DNA from: Bacteroidota bacterium | Lineage (GTDB): Bacteria; Bacteroidota; Bacteroidia; Flavobacteriales; Weeksellaceae | Assembly: GCA_023386965.1 (NCBI GenBank) | Contig: JAEWIR010000042.1 | Coordinates: 1 to 46,970, forward strand | DNA: 46,970 bases | Direction: 5' to 3' | In this document: positions 1-8,170 of the stretch, piece after piece | How positions within the stretch are numbered: position 1 is the first letter of the stretch | Layout of the letters: the number at the start of each line of letters is the position of its first letter | Made by a program: the position numbers and the translations under genes | Notes under the pieces: model-generated | Seen by the model: the letters and a program-made list of their open reading frames with translations, nothing else | What the model was told of the DNA's origin: nothing | The model's database searches: none

Positions 1-91
1 ACCGCTACGGTCCCCAGTCCATTTCATAGTTTATTTTAATTTAGGTTGATAATCAAAGTTAGATATTCTGACAAAATAAATAAGTATTCAC

Positions 92-99
92 TACTTTTG
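92..99 (+). promoter_or_regulatory. Putative -7 box for the lipoprotein/ligase operon
   Basis: TACTTTTG fits the Bacteroidota -7 consensus TAnnTTTG and lies about 18 bases before the chosen start codon at 118. No clear TTG/TTTG -33 element is seen at the expected spacing, so this is tentative. It supports the ATG at 118 over the one at 46. Confidence 0.35.
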
Positions 100-117
100 A
101 TTTTTATAACAGAAACG

Positions 118-444
118 ATGCATCAAAAAATACGCCGAGTATGTACGGCACTTCCCGTGTTACTTATTTTGGCCTGCAACAGTACCGAATCTACTGATGA
201 AACTGTGCAGTCTGTCCCAAAAAAATCCTCTATAGAAACGGAAGTCTCGGTGAAGCATCTGGACTCCGCAGACGTATTGGTAACGCACCATAAAGTTTGG
301 GTAAATAACAGCATGGCCCGCGAAATCATCAGCATGGATACCATTCCATCATTAGGGGATACCCTGGTAACCGTAGAGCAAAACGGAAGTTCGGCACAGC
401 ACACCACCAAAAAAGATTACGAATTCTATATCACTGTTCAATAG
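118..444 (+). CDS. Small lipoprotein of unknown function
   Basis: Encodes about 108 residues. The N-terminus is a short basic stretch and hydrophobic segment ending in a lipobox (ILAC, Cys about residue 20), so it should be a lipid-anchored envelope protein. The rest is hydrophilic and Ser/Thr/Asp-rich with no motif I recognise. An in-frame ATG exists at 46, but starting there puts 24 extra residues before the signal peptide, so I chose the ATG at 118. The stop is 2 bases before the next lipoprotein gene, which is itself followed 1 base later by an ATP-grasp ligase, so the three look like one operon. Function unknown. Confidence 0.7.
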   Translation: MHQKIRRVCTALPVLLILACNSTESTDETVQSVPKKSSIETEVSVKHLDSADVLVTHHKVWVNNSMAREIISMDTIPSLGDTLVTVEQNGSSAQHTTKKDYEFYITVQ

Positions 445-446
445 CC

Positions 447-776
447 ATGAAGAAGAGCAAGCAGATCACCCTACTTTTTGTAAGCGGAATTTTAGCCAGC
501 TGCACACCTGCTTCTGAGGAAAAATCCTGGGACGGCGAGAAAAAAGTGTATATGCGATCCGATTCTACAGCGGGCTACAGTCCGGCACATGGTTTTATGA
601 CAGGACTGTTACTGTACCATGTATTCCGTCCATATGGCTATGCAGGTGCCAATGGATTTCAGCGAGGCTATTATAACGGGGCATTAGCCCCAAATTCAAA
701 CATTGGCAGAAATGCCTATAAAGGAAATGTAGTACGCGGTGGAATGGGCAATTCCGACAAAAGCGCTTCGTCATGA
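447..776 (+). CDS. Small lipoprotein, possible YgiB-like partner of the ligase
   Basis: 109 residues. The signal segment ends in a lipobox (LASC, Cys about residue 19). The mature part is rich in Gly, Tyr, Asn and Ser, with a Gly/Tyr stretch (residues about 60-80) and a tail containing RGGMG followed by a Ser-rich end. In enterobacteria the ligase gene ygiC is preceded by ygiB, which encodes a larger protein (DUF1190) that also ends in a Gly/Ser-rich tail. The gene order and tail composition here are similar, but the protein is about half the length and I could not establish homology. The stop codon is 1 base before the start of the ligase gene, indicating tight co-expression. Confidence 0.7.
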   Translation: MKKSKQITLLFVSGILASCTPASEEKSWDGEKKVYMRSDSTAGYSPAHGFMTGLLLYHVFRPYGYAGANGFQRGYYNGALAPNSNIGRNAYKGNVVRGGMGNSDKSASS

Positions 777-777
777 C

Positions 778-1908
778 ATGAACCGAATATTAACTACTCC
801 ACGTAATAACTGGCAGCAGCGACTGGAAGAACTTGGCTTCGGTTTCCATTCCCTGGAAGATGCCTATTGGGACGAAAGCGCCTATTATGAATTCAGCCGC
901 GCTGAGACAGATAATCTGGAAAAGGCAACTGGGGAATTGTGGGAGATGTATCTGGAAGCGGTGGAACATGTAATTTCAAAAAACCTTTTCTTTAAATTCC
1001 AGATACCGGAATGGTTCCGAAAACCCATTACAGACAGCTGGGAGAATGATGCACCATCCATTTACGGCAGGTTTGACCTGGGCTACGATGGCAATCAGAT
1101 CAAACTTCTGGAATTTAATGCAGATACACCCACCTCACTTTTCGAAGGATCAGTAGTCCAGTGGTACTGGCTCAAGGATAAATTTCCGGAAAATGACCAG
1201 TTTAACTCCATTCATGAGAAACTTGTTGAATACTGGAAATATCTGAGACCTTATCTGAGCTGCGATTTTGTACATTTTGCGTCGCTAAACAATATTGAGG
1301 ATGTTACCACCGTGGAATATATGCGTGACTGCGCCTCTCAGGCTGGCCTTGAAACTCAGTTTATTTCGGTACAGGACATAGGTTGGGCCGAAGAGATAAA
1401 GGAATTTATTGATGAAAACCGCGAGGTAATGCAGGTGATCTTCAAACTGTATCCTTATGAATGGATTTTGGCTGAAGAATTCGGTAAACATGTCGCAGCC
1501 AACCTCCACAAAACGCAGTGGATAGAACCGGCGTGGAAAATGCTGGCTTCCTCCAAAGCCATGCTTCCGGTGCTTTGGGAACTCTTTCCTAACCATCCCT
1601 ACCTTCTTGAAAGTTATTTTGAACCCCGGCATCTCGTAAGCTATGCCAAAAAACCACTTTATTCGCGGGAGGGCGCCAATATCTCACTGTTTCGGAATTA
1701 CCGTCCTGTTGAAGAAAACAGCGGCAATTATGGCAAAGAAGGTTATATTTATCAGCAACTTTTTGACTTGCCAAATTTTAACGGGAACTTTCCGGTGATC
1801 GGCAGCTGGATTGTTGGACAGGAACCGGCAGGTATTGGAGTGCGCGAGAGCGTGAATTTAATTACCAATAACCAGAGCCGCTTTGTACCGCACCTGATTT
1901 CACAGTAA
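778..1908 (+). CDS. Glutathionylspermidine synthase-like ATP-grasp ligase (YgiC/YjfC family)
   Basis: 376 residues, the usual length of stand-alone YgiC/YjfC proteins. It matches the C-terminal synthetase half of glutathionylspermidine synthase, an ATP-grasp enzyme that forms an amide bond between a carboxylate and an amine. Visible family landmarks are the substrate-side block LLEFNADTPTSLFEG (about residues 102-116), PYEWILAEEFG, the WIEPAWKMLASSKAMLP stretch and the late SREGANI motif. The amidase half found in E. coli Gss is absent. The open frame extends upstream to 739, but the ATG at 778 follows the previous stop by 1 base and starts a normal N-terminus. Real substrates of this subfamily are uncertain. 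It should be cytoplasmic, whereas its two operon partners are exported lipoproteins. Confidence 0.88.
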   Translation: MNRILTTPRNNWQQRLEELGFGFHSLEDAYWDESAYYEFSRAETDNLEKATGELWEMYLEAVEHVISKNLFFKFQIPEWFRKPITDSWENDAPSIYGRFDLGYDGNQIKLLEFNADTPTSLFEGSVVQWYWLKDKFPENDQFNSIHEKLVEYWKYLRPYLSCDFVHFASLNNIEDVTTVEYMRDCASQAGLETQFISVQDIGWAEEIKEFIDENREVMQVIFKLYPYEWILAEEFGKHVAANLHKTQWIEPAWKMLASSKAMLPVLWELFPNHPYLLESYFEPRHLVSYAKKPLYSREGANISLFRNYRPVEENSGNYGKEGYIYQQLFDLPNFNGNFPVIGSWIVGQEPAGIGVRESVNLITNNQSRFVPHLISQ

Positions 1909-1948
1909 CAGGACATTTAACCTATGCAACCCTAAGGTACCGCGGATA

Positions 1949-2437
1949 TTATTTTCCGTACTTATTGCGGAACCCAATCATCTGCAATGCGGTTACGGCC
2001 GCTTCAACACCCTTATTACCTAATGTGCCGCCACTTCTGGCGATGGATTGCTCCCTGGTATCATCAGTTAAAACACAGAAAATTGTGGGTGTGTCTGTAA
2101 GAATATTACAGTCTTTTATTCCGTGCGCAACGGCCTGGCACACATAGTCGAAATGGGAGGTTTCGCCGCGGATTACACAACCGATGGCAATAACCGCATC
2201 AAACTGCTTTTCTTTGCAAAGCTGCATGGATGCATAGCTTAACTCGAATGCACCGGGAACGCTGAAAGTAAGGATGTTTTCGCGCTTTACACCTTCCGCA
2301 ATAAGGACTTCCAGAGCACCATCGCGAAGGTTGTGAGTTACAAAATCATTCCATTCTGAAACAACAATGCCAATTCGGAAAGAATCAGCATTTTGTATTT
2401 GTAATGGTTTGTAATCCGAAAGATTAACTGTTGCCAT
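1949..2437 (-). CDS. ribH: 6,7-dimethyl-8-ribityllumazine synthase
   Basis: 162 residues, full length for the family. It joins 5-amino-6-ribitylaminouracil and 3,4-dihydroxybutanone 4-phosphate, the penultimate step of riboflavin synthesis, in the cytoplasm. Characteristic segments are the N-terminal VVSEWNDFVT strand-turn, the SVPGAFELSYA loop, IAIGCVIRGETSHFDYVC with the catalytic-loop His, and the C-terminal NKGVEAAVTALQM helix. It starts 2 bases after the stop of the TPR protein gene on the same strand, so the two share a transcript. It converges on the ligase gene with about 40 bases between them and no clear hairpin. No FMN riboswitch is visible upstream. Confidence 0.96.
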   Translation of the reverse strand: MATVNLSDYKPLQIQNADSFRIGIVVSEWNDFVTHNLRDGALEVLIAEGVKRENILTFSVPGAFELSYASMQLCKEKQFDAVIAIGCVIRGETSHFDYVCQAVAHGIKDCNILTDTPTIFCVLTDDTREQSIARSGGTLGNKGVEAAVTALQMIGFRNKYGK

Positions 2438-2439
2438 TT

Positions 2440-3144
2440 TTAGAAGTATTTTACCATTTCAATATATGCGTCAGACATACCGTTGTCATAATCCTTAAAC
2501 TTCTCATCAACAGAAGTGAAATATTTTTTCGCCAAATCTTTCTTGTTAAGACCAAGCGCCACTATTCCGGCTTTTCTGGTAAAATAATATTGGGTATAAG
2601 GATCATCTGAAGCATTCATGGCCTTTTCCAGCAGTGAAAGGGTTTCGTCATTTCTGTTAAGGTTGGATTTGGCATCTGCCATAGCCCCGTATTTCAATGC
2701 CATCAGCACCTCATTATCCGATGAGAACTTATCAAGCAGATCGTATGCTTCCTGATATTTACCCTCTTTAAATTTAAGAAGTCCTGCATTGTAGGCAGAA
2801 AGTTTACCCACCGAGGTGTTTGAATATTCTTTTGCAGTACCCAAAAATCCGGGATTTGCGGCAGATTTACCTCCCAATGCATTAACGTTATCTCCTTCTG
2901 CCAGATTTTTCTGCGCGGCAAGATAACTTTTGGTAGCTTCTTCGTTCTTGGGCGCCACCACAAATTGCTGGTACGCAAAGAAGGTAAGTACGGCAGCTAC
3001 CATTGAAACAAACAAAATAACCAGCAGTTTGGAGTTTTTCTCCAGGAAACGTTCGGTATGTAAAGCTTCCTTGTCCAGATCCTTGAAGAATTCAACTGTT
3101 TCCTTTCCTTCCGGAGTTTTTTCGTTTTGTTTATGTTTTGCCAT
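2440..3144 (-). CDS. TPR-containing single-pass membrane protein (YfgM-like)
   Basis: 234 residues. Order of parts: a charged cytoplasmic N-terminus, one transmembrane segment (about residues 40-60), then an alpha-helical region with tetratricopeptide-like repeats resembling the TPR_21 domain of YfgM, an ancillary Sec-translocon and BamB-associated protein. The frame is open to 3267, but that extension overlaps apt and lacks sense. The ATG at 3144 gives the typical MAKHKQ-type start and lies just downstream of a well-matched promoter. It is followed by ribH, a pairing that is common in flavobacteria but not obviously functional. Role inferred: envelope protein biogenesis scaffold. Confidence 0.82.
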   Translation of the reverse strand: MAKHKQNEKTPEGKETVEFFKDLDKEALHTERFLEKNSKLLVILFVSMVAAVLTFFAYQQFVVAPKNEEATKSYLAAQKNLAEGDNVNALGGKSAANPGFLGTAKEYSNTSVGKLSAYNAGLLKFKEGKYQEAYDLLDKFSSDNEVLMALKYGAMADAKSNLNRNDETLSLLEKAMNASDDPYTQYYFTRKAGIVALGLNKKDLAKKYFTSVDEKFKDYDNGMSDAYIEMVKYF

Positions 3145-3165
3145 AATTTCTGTAAAATTGAAGTG

Positions 3166-3196
3166 CAAATTTAGTGGTTTCAGAATGATTAACAAA
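3166..3196 (-). promoter_or_regulatory. Promoter for the TPR-ribH operon
   Basis: Read on the minus strand there is TTTG (3196-3193), a 19-base spacer and TAAATTTG (3173-3166). This matches the Bacteroidota -33/-7 consensus (TTTG, about 19-21 bases, TAnnTTTG) in sequence and spacing. It predicts a transcript starting roughly 15-20 bases before the ATG at 3144, and separates this unit from the upstream apt gene. Confidence 0.65.
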
Positions 3197-3223
3197 ATTT
3201 TTGTGACAATGCTTCCGAAACTT

Positions 3224-3754
3224 TTAATACTCAAGAATTTTATGAATTTCTGCCTCAAACCGGGCAAGTCTTTCTTCGCCCTGCAACCCTTTAAGGCCTA
3301 TGAGAAAACTGAACTGAACCACTTTGCCGCCCTGCTTCTGTACCAGGCGGGCTGCTGCTTCAGTTGTGCCTCCTGTGGCCAGGAGATCATCATGAATAAG
3401 GACCCGCATCCCGGATTGCAACTGTCCTTCGCGCATTTCAATCTCGGCAGAACCATATTCCAGATCATATTTTTCGGCCACAAATGGTGGCGGAAGTTTA
3501 CCTTTTTTACGGATGAGTATAAACGGTACGCCAATAGCGACAGCTATCGCGATTCCAAACAGGTATCCCCTGCTTTCAATACCACACACAGCATCTACTT
3601 TTCCACAGCTGAATTCCGCGAGATTCGCAATAACATCAGTATAGAGCCGGTGATCCAGAAAAATGGGAGTGATATCCCGAAACAGAATGCCCTGCTGCGG
3701 AAAATCGGGCACCGTTTCAATGGTATTTAATAGTCTGGGAACTAAATCTGACAT
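3224..3754 (-). CDS. apt: Adenine phosphoribosyltransferase
   Basis: 176 residues. Converts adenine and PRPP to AMP in purine salvage. The type I phosphoribosyltransferase PRPP loop is clear (VLIHDDLLATGGT, about residues 111-123), as are the early PDFPQQGILFRDITP block and the IESRGYLFG segment that form the base and phosphate sites. The frame is open to 3793, but the ATG at 3754 begins the family-typical N-terminus and is placed 1 base after the stop codon of the upstream lipoprotein gene, so I chose it. The two genes are probably co-transcribed. The following TPR gene has its own promoter. Confidence 0.95.
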   Translation of the reverse strand: MSDLVPRLLNTIETVPDFPQQGILFRDITPIFLDHRLYTDVIANLAEFSCGKVDAVCGIESRGYLFGIAIAVAIGVPFILIRKKGKLPPPFVAEKYDLEYGSAEIEMREGQLQSGMRVLIHDDLLATGGTTEAAARLVQKQGGKVVQFSFLIGLKGLQGEERLARFEAEIHKILEY

Positions 3755-3755
3755 A

Positions 3756-4913
3756 TCAATTGATTTTATAGCTGGAAATTTTCCATTCACCATTTACATT
3801 CTTCAAGCCGAATGTCACATTTAATGAAGAGGTACTGCCATTTTTATCAGTTACATCGTAGCTTGCTGAAACCGAGGCTGAATTGGGATTGGAAGCGGAG
3901 GTGGTGATATCTTTCACATTCACACTCTTCACGCTGCCAAAACCGGTAGTTGGATTTGAAAATTTCTCATAGGTACCCCAGGCAGGATTGTTTGATGTTT
4001 CATAACCCGACCGTAGGTTTTGAGTGCTGATGCCGTTGAGGAACCGCTGTACTGTGGTCTTGGGATCTCCGGACGCCACAGGCGTATTTCCCGGAGCAGG
4101 TTCGGCCAGCGGATCGGTAAGTGAAGGATCAGTTAATTCGGCGTCGCCAGGATCCGCAGGCACAGCAACCTGAGGCTGCAGCAAGGCATTTGGATTCACC
4201 TTTACGCCTACATTTGTCATCTTCAGCGTTCTGGAGCTGGTTTTCACACTTACTGTAATATCGATGGAATTATTTTGAAGTTTCTCGGCCGGTAGTTTAT
4301 CAAACCGGAGTGTAAATCCATAGAATTTATTGTCCTGCATTAAATTTTTCGAGGTATAAACCTTATTCCCGCCACTGAATACTTCCATTACCGTTTCGAG
4401 TGCGGCACCGCTGAATTCGATGTTCTTTCCATTTCCATCTACCAGCCTTGGCACTACCACAAGGGCTTTTGGTCCAAGTATACTGTCGGACTGGGTGGGT
4501 CGGGTGGTTATCCGCAGGGCGCTGGCACTGATATCGTTGGCATCCGATTCCTTAGCCGTTACATCTTCAAAAATATTCATCTCACCTAATGATGGCGGAC
4601 CGGTACTGGTCCAGTCAATACCATTTTCCCTGGCCACCTCGTCGGCCATACGGAAGATGTCCGGAACCTTCTTGCCTTCCAGGAGTTTTGAAAGCTGCAC
4701 AAGTTCGTGTGTTTCGCCTTCCGCATCGACAGCAAAAGTCTTCAGAATATACAAGGCTTCATTAAATTTATATTGCTGAAGGGTATTGAGGCTGGAAGCC
4801 ATATCGTTGATGCTGGACTGGAAGGTTTTAAGATTGGTGGAATCTACAGCATCCTTCTTGCAGCTAATTAATAACAGGAAAACCGCACACAGCAGCAGGG
4901 TTAATTTTCTCAT
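3756..4913 (-). CDS. Lipoprotein with C-terminal NTF2-like/DUF4878-like domain, function unknown
   Basis: 385 residues. A signal peptide ends in a lipobox (LISC, Cys 18). The N-terminal part (about 25-110) is helical and resembles the start of small Bacteroidota lipoproteins of the DUF6694 type. The middle (about 140-235) is beta-rich. A Pro/Asp/Ala-rich linker (about 240-280) joins it to a C-terminal domain (about 283-385) whose layout, a helix then strands ending in NGEWKISSYKIN, resembles DUF4878/NTF2-like domains. Family assignments are by eye only. It precedes apt with a 1-base gap and may share its transcript. Confidence 0.75.
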   Translation of the reverse strand: MRKLTLLLCAVFLLLISCKKDAVDSTNLKTFQSSINDMASSLNTLQQYKFNEALYILKTFAVDAEGETHELVQLSKLLEGKKVPDIFRMADEVARENGIDWTSTGPPSLGEMNIFEDVTAKESDANDISASALRITTRPTQSDSILGPKALVVVPRLVDGNGKNIEFSGAALETVMEVFSGGNKVYTSKNLMQDNKFYGFTLRFDKLPAEKLQNNSIDITVSVKTSSRTLKMTNVGVKVNPNALLQPQVAVPADPGDAELTDPSLTDPLAEPAPGNTPVASGDPKTTVQRFLNGISTQNLRSGYETSNNPAWGTYEKFSNPTTGFGSVKSVNVKDITTSASNPNSASVSASYDVTDKNGSTSSLNVTFGLKNVNGEWKISSYKIN

Positions 4914-4930
4914 ACAAAGGTCATTTCATA

Positions 4931-4938
4931 CAAATTTA
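4931..4938 (-). promoter_or_regulatory. Putative -7 box upstream of the large lipoprotein
   Basis: On the minus strand the bases read TAAATTTG, a match to TAnnTTTG, about 18 bases before the ATG at 4913. No convincing -33 box is present at the expected distance. Confidence 0.35.
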
Positions 4939-4963
4939 ACTTTTTTTGCCCATACTTCACCTC

Positions 4964-5986
4964 TTAATTTAGCTGGCCGCTGTTAGGCACCTCGTTAAGT
5001 CCCTGGCCACTGAAGCTGCTGAAGACCGGCTGCATATTTGGAAAACCGGTTTCCTCCCAATAACGTTCATTATAGAAACTTTTGGCAGGATCCAAACGCA
5101 CTTTGGTGGGCTGCGGTTTGTCTGTAAAGCCAATTTCCTGCGGGATGAAGGTGGCATACTTAACCATCTGATGGAAATCCGGTTCGGACTTATGCTTAAG
5201 TTTAAAATCAAGCTGCTCGGTGTACGAAGTAAAGTCGCGCAGATTTAGGGAACCCTCTGTAAAACTTACGGTGCTGTTATAAATAAAATCATAGAAGCTG
5301 TATCCAAATATGGTGAACGGCTTATCCTGAAGCCCTGCTGAATTAAACTGCATCATTGTATACCCGTTATTACTTATCTCTTTATATCTACTTTTAGGGT
5401 TGGTTTTCTGTTCCTGCATTTTGCCAACACGCTCCAGTTCCGGAAGCTTCAGAAAACCGGTATATACCAAAGAAGCGACTTTCTTCCGGTCTTCTTTTTC
5501 ATTTTTCCTGGTGAATGAACGGTATTGCTCAATATACAGGTCCTTAACCTTTTTGGTATTACTGTCGTAAACATACGTTGCTATTCCATCCGCATAAACA
5601 TTAAATTCTTTGTTCACTGTCAGGTAAACATTGAAGGGTCCGCGAACCGTCATGTATTTCGCCTTCCTGTTACTTACAACAACGGGCGCAATTTCAGTTA
5701 TCCTGTCCTTCAACTTCAGCGTTCCACTATCCAGATCCTTTGCAGATACGGTCGCGATTTTATAAGAGTCATGTATCAGGATATAGGTTTCCTGCGTAGG
5801 CAATAATGCTTCGCGCTGTACTATGCCTTCAATATCAGATGTTGTAAAGAGTTCACCTTTTGCTGAAAAAAAGCTGACATTAGCTAGTGGCTCGCCTGAA
5901 GTAGCGGAAACCAGTTTCAGCGTTTGTGCAGAAACTAAAAAGGATGCGGCGAAAGCAAGTATCAGGGAGACAAATTTTGTTTTCAT
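4964..5986 (-). CDS. Exported protein with carboxypeptidase regulatory-like N-terminal domain
   Basis: 340 residues with a Sec signal peptide cleaved near residue 20 (FLVSA then Gln). Residues about 22-95 resemble the CarboxypepD_reg-like/CNA-B-type beta fold common at the N-terminus of Bacteroidota outer-membrane proteins. The remainder is beta-strand-rich and contains PFTIFGYSFYDFIYNST. I recognise the general type (DUF-class secreted proteins of flavobacteria) but not a function. It is not a full TonB receptor: the length is too short and no plug is seen. It lies downstream of actF but is separated from it by a terminator, so it is probably its own unit. Confidence 0.75.
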   Translation of the reverse strand: MKTKFVSLILAFAASFLVSAQTLKLVSATSGEPLANVSFFSAKGELFTTSDIEGIVQREALLPTQETYILIHDSYKIATVSAKDLDSGTLKLKDRITEIAPVVVSNRKAKYMTVRGPFNVYLTVNKEFNVYADGIATYVYDSNTKKVKDLYIEQYRSFTRKNEKEDRKKVASLVYTGFLKLPELERVGKMQEQKTNPKSRYKEISNNGYTMMQFNSAGLQDKPFTIFGYSFYDFIYNSTVSFTEGSLNLRDFTSYTEQLDFKLKHKSEPDFHQMVKYATFIPQEIGFTDKPQPTKVRLDPAKSFYNERYWEETGFPNMQPVFSSFSGQGLNEVPNSGQLN

Positions 5987-6084
5987 AGTCTAATTTATTT
6001 TCATCTAAAAGACTGTTTAAAAAGCAACTTCAAATGCTGAATACTTAAACGGTCAGGATTTGGGTTTAAAGCTGTAAAAGATAA

Positions 6085-6118
6085 TAAAAATCCCCGAAAA
6101 CATAAGTTAACGGGGATT
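6085..6118 (-). terminator. Rho-independent terminator after actF
   Basis: On the minus strand an 8-bp stem (AATCCCCG pairing with CGGGGATT; 6118-6111 with 6096-6089) encloses a 14-base loop and is followed by a run of Ts. It lies 19 bases after the actF stop and closes the act operon. Confidence 0.8.
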
Positions 6119-6136
6119 GATATGTTGAAGTTTCCT

Positions 6137-7471
6137 TTAGAACGGATATTCGTAAATCTTGGATTCGTGCAGATAAGGGTTACCTTCAGGAATAAGTTTG
6201 AGTTTAGACAGGGTGTGGAGAACCACAAACATAAACAGTCCAACTACAAACAGTACCGCGCCAATGGTAAGGATCCAAAGTTCCGGAGTTCTCCAGTATG
6301 GTCCAATCGTACCGGGCATTACCATGTTGAAGTAGTCCCAGGCATGACCAAACAGTACAATGAATGCCATTGTAGTCACTACTTTATAGCTTCTCTTAAT
6401 ACTTGAACTCACCATTACCAACAGAGGAATCAGGAAGTTCGGGATCAGCATCGGCAAGAAAATTTCCTTATAATGCTCGAACCTGCCAAAGAAGTAGTTA
6501 ACCTCCTCCGGTACGTTAGCATACCAGTAAAGCATGAACTGTGCAAACCATGTATATGTCCAAAGCATACTTGATGCGAACAGGAATACTCCCAGGTCAT
6601 GCAGGTGGTTATCATTAAACTGCGGAAGGAAACCGGTTTTCTTTAGATAAACACTCAGGATAATGATCACTGCGATTCCACTGGACAGACAGGATACCAT
6701 AGAGTACCAGATATACATGGTGGAGTACCAGTGTGGGTCAATAGACATTAACCAGTCCCACGCCCACGCTGCGGATGCGAAACCGAAAAATACGATATAA
6801 CCGACAGCCCATCTGTAAAGGTACTGATAGTCTCTCAGAGACTTGGTCTCATCCACTTTTCTGGACATCTGTCTTAGTTTCCAGGCCAGGAATGAAGCGC
6901 CAACCACATACAGTATCGTACGAAACGCATACCAGGGAATGTTGAGGAACTTTTTCTTTTCGAACAGGATTACGTCAAACTGATCAGAGTTAGGATCTGT
7001 AAGTTCAGGATCCATCCAGTGAAACAGATGACCGTTGTGTGTAATATTAAGAAGCATGATGATGATCAGAATGGCACCACCGTAAGGGATGTAACCACCT
7101 ATAGCCTCCATAACACGTGTAATGATTATTGGCCATCCGGCGTGCGCCACATGCTGAATACTGTAGAAGAACATTACCGCACAGCTAACTCCGAAAAAGA
7201 ACACCGCAATAAAGTGTATTGAAGCAAGCGGCTGGTTGTGGATCTGATGTTTTGCATGCTTAAGATGACCATCATGATCTTTGGCGGGTGTCATTACTTC
7301 GCTGGAGTGCGACGGAGCTTTCTCTCCGGAGCTCATAGCAGCCTCCATCATATGTTCTATCCTGGTATCATCCATACCATGGTTCATAAAATATCCCGCG
7401 GTAAAAAGAACCAAACCGGCAACGAGGAGTATAATAGAAACTAATTTTAATTTAGGCGAAAAACTATACAT
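6137..7471 (-). CDS. actF: Alternative complex III membrane subunit ActF
   Basis: 444 residues with about ten hydrophobic helices spread over the whole length. It is the NrfD-related membrane subunit F of the quinol:cytochrome c/electron-acceptor oxidoreductase (ACIII), usually annotated 'quinol:cytochrome C oxidoreductase'. Features seen are an N-terminal helix (about 10-27), a His/Asp-rich loop after it (about 48-85), and a WAWDWLMSIDPHWYSTMY segment typical of ActF. It is the last gene of the act operon, starting 14 bases after actE, and is followed by a strong terminator. Assignment relies on family resemblance and on the complete A-B-C-D-E-F order. Confidence 0.93.
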   Translation of the reverse strand: MYSFSPKLKLVSIILLVAGLVLFTAGYFMNHGMDDTRIEHMMEAAMSSGEKAPSHSSEVMTPAKDHDGHLKHAKHQIHNQPLASIHFIAVFFFGVSCAVMFFYSIQHVAHAGWPIIITRVMEAIGGYIPYGGAILIIIMLLNITHNGHLFHWMDPELTDPNSDQFDVILFEKKKFLNIPWYAFRTILYVVGASFLAWKLRQMSRKVDETKSLRDYQYLYRWAVGYIVFFGFASAAWAWDWLMSIDPHWYSTMYIWYSMVSCLSSGIAVIIILSVYLKKTGFLPQFNDNHLHDLGVFLFASSMLWTYTWFAQFMLYWYANVPEEVNYFFGRFEHYKEIFLPMLIPNFLIPLLVMVSSSIKRSYKVVTTMAFIVLFGHAWDYFNMVMPGTIGPYWRTPELWILTIGAVLFVVGLFMFVVLHTLSKLKLIPEGNPYLHESKIYEYPF

Positions 7472-7485
7472 TTTAATTCTTTTTA

Positions 7486-8169
7486 TTATTGTGTTGCGGT
7501 AGAATCTGTTGTTGCTGCGGCAGCGGAGGCTGTAGTAGCCGGAGACATACCACCTTTAAAAGCATTCATAACGTACATGGCCACTCTCCAGCGGTCGCCT
7601 GCGTTAAGCTGGCCTGCGTAGGATCCCATAGCGTTTCTTCCGTGCATAATTACATAATGAACCGAACCGACGGAAATCTCGCGGTCTGCATATTTAGGTA
7701 CGCCACTGTAGGCACCGCTCTGTACGATGGGTCCCTGTCCGTCACCGGCAGTACCATGACATGCCGCACAGGTACGGTCATAAAGTACTTTACCTCGTTC
7801 AAGGTCTTTCTTCTGACCTGCAGCTTTAAGTGGGGAAGCTGTAAGACCTTTTGACTCTGCATAACCGGCATTGTACTGGTCCGGCGTCATTGCTGCGGCA
7901 GAATTAGATTCTGCAATTCCGTCTTTATTCTGCATTACTGTGCCGTCTACCGGAATCATTCCTGTAGCACCGCCGTTCTTAACGAAAGCAGGAATTTCAT
8001 TTTCATGGTCAGAATAAGCATCCTCCGCTTTCATAAGCGGGTCGTAGGCTACCGGGAAATACATATCCGGAAAATAAACCAATGGCGGATTATCCTTGGG
8101 ACCACAGGAATTAAGCATCACCGTAGTAATTGCCAAAGCTGCAGTTATTTTGAATATATTCTGTTTCAT
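7486..8169 (-). CDS. actE: Alternative complex III monohaem cytochrome c subunit ActE
   Basis: 227 residues. A lipoprotein signal peptide (Cys 22 after MLNS) anchors it on the periplasmic face. The conserved ActE segment VYFPDMYFPVAYDP follows (about 31-44). A class I cytochrome c domain sits at about 120-205 with the haem site CAACH (134-138) and a likely axial Met in NAMGSY (about 181). The C-terminus is Ala/Thr-rich. It passes electrons from the complex to a soluble carrier or oxidase. The ATG at 8169 is 1 base past the actD stop; a second possible start at 8178 would overlap actD by 8 bases. Confidence 0.94.
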   Translation of the reverse strand: MKQNIFKITAALAITTVMLNSCGPKDNPPLVYFPDMYFPVAYDPLMKAEDAYSDHENEIPAFVKNGGATGMIPVDGTVMQNKDGIAESNSAAAMTPDQYNAGYAESKGLTASPLKAAGQKKDLERGKVLYDRTCAACHGTAGDGQGPIVQSGAYSGVPKYADREISVGSVHYVIMHGRNAMGSYAGQLNAGDRWRVAMYVMNAFKGGMSPATTASAAAATTDSTATQ

Positions 8170-8170
8170 T

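Noticed and set aside
1..45. Possible tail of a gene reading into the window (RYGPQSIS then stop at 27-29)
   Set aside because: Only eight codons are visible and other frames also end nearby, so no gene can be supported.
2930..3730. Open frame on the plus strand opposite apt and the TPR gene
   Set aside because: It lies antisense to two well-supported genes and its translation matches no family I know.
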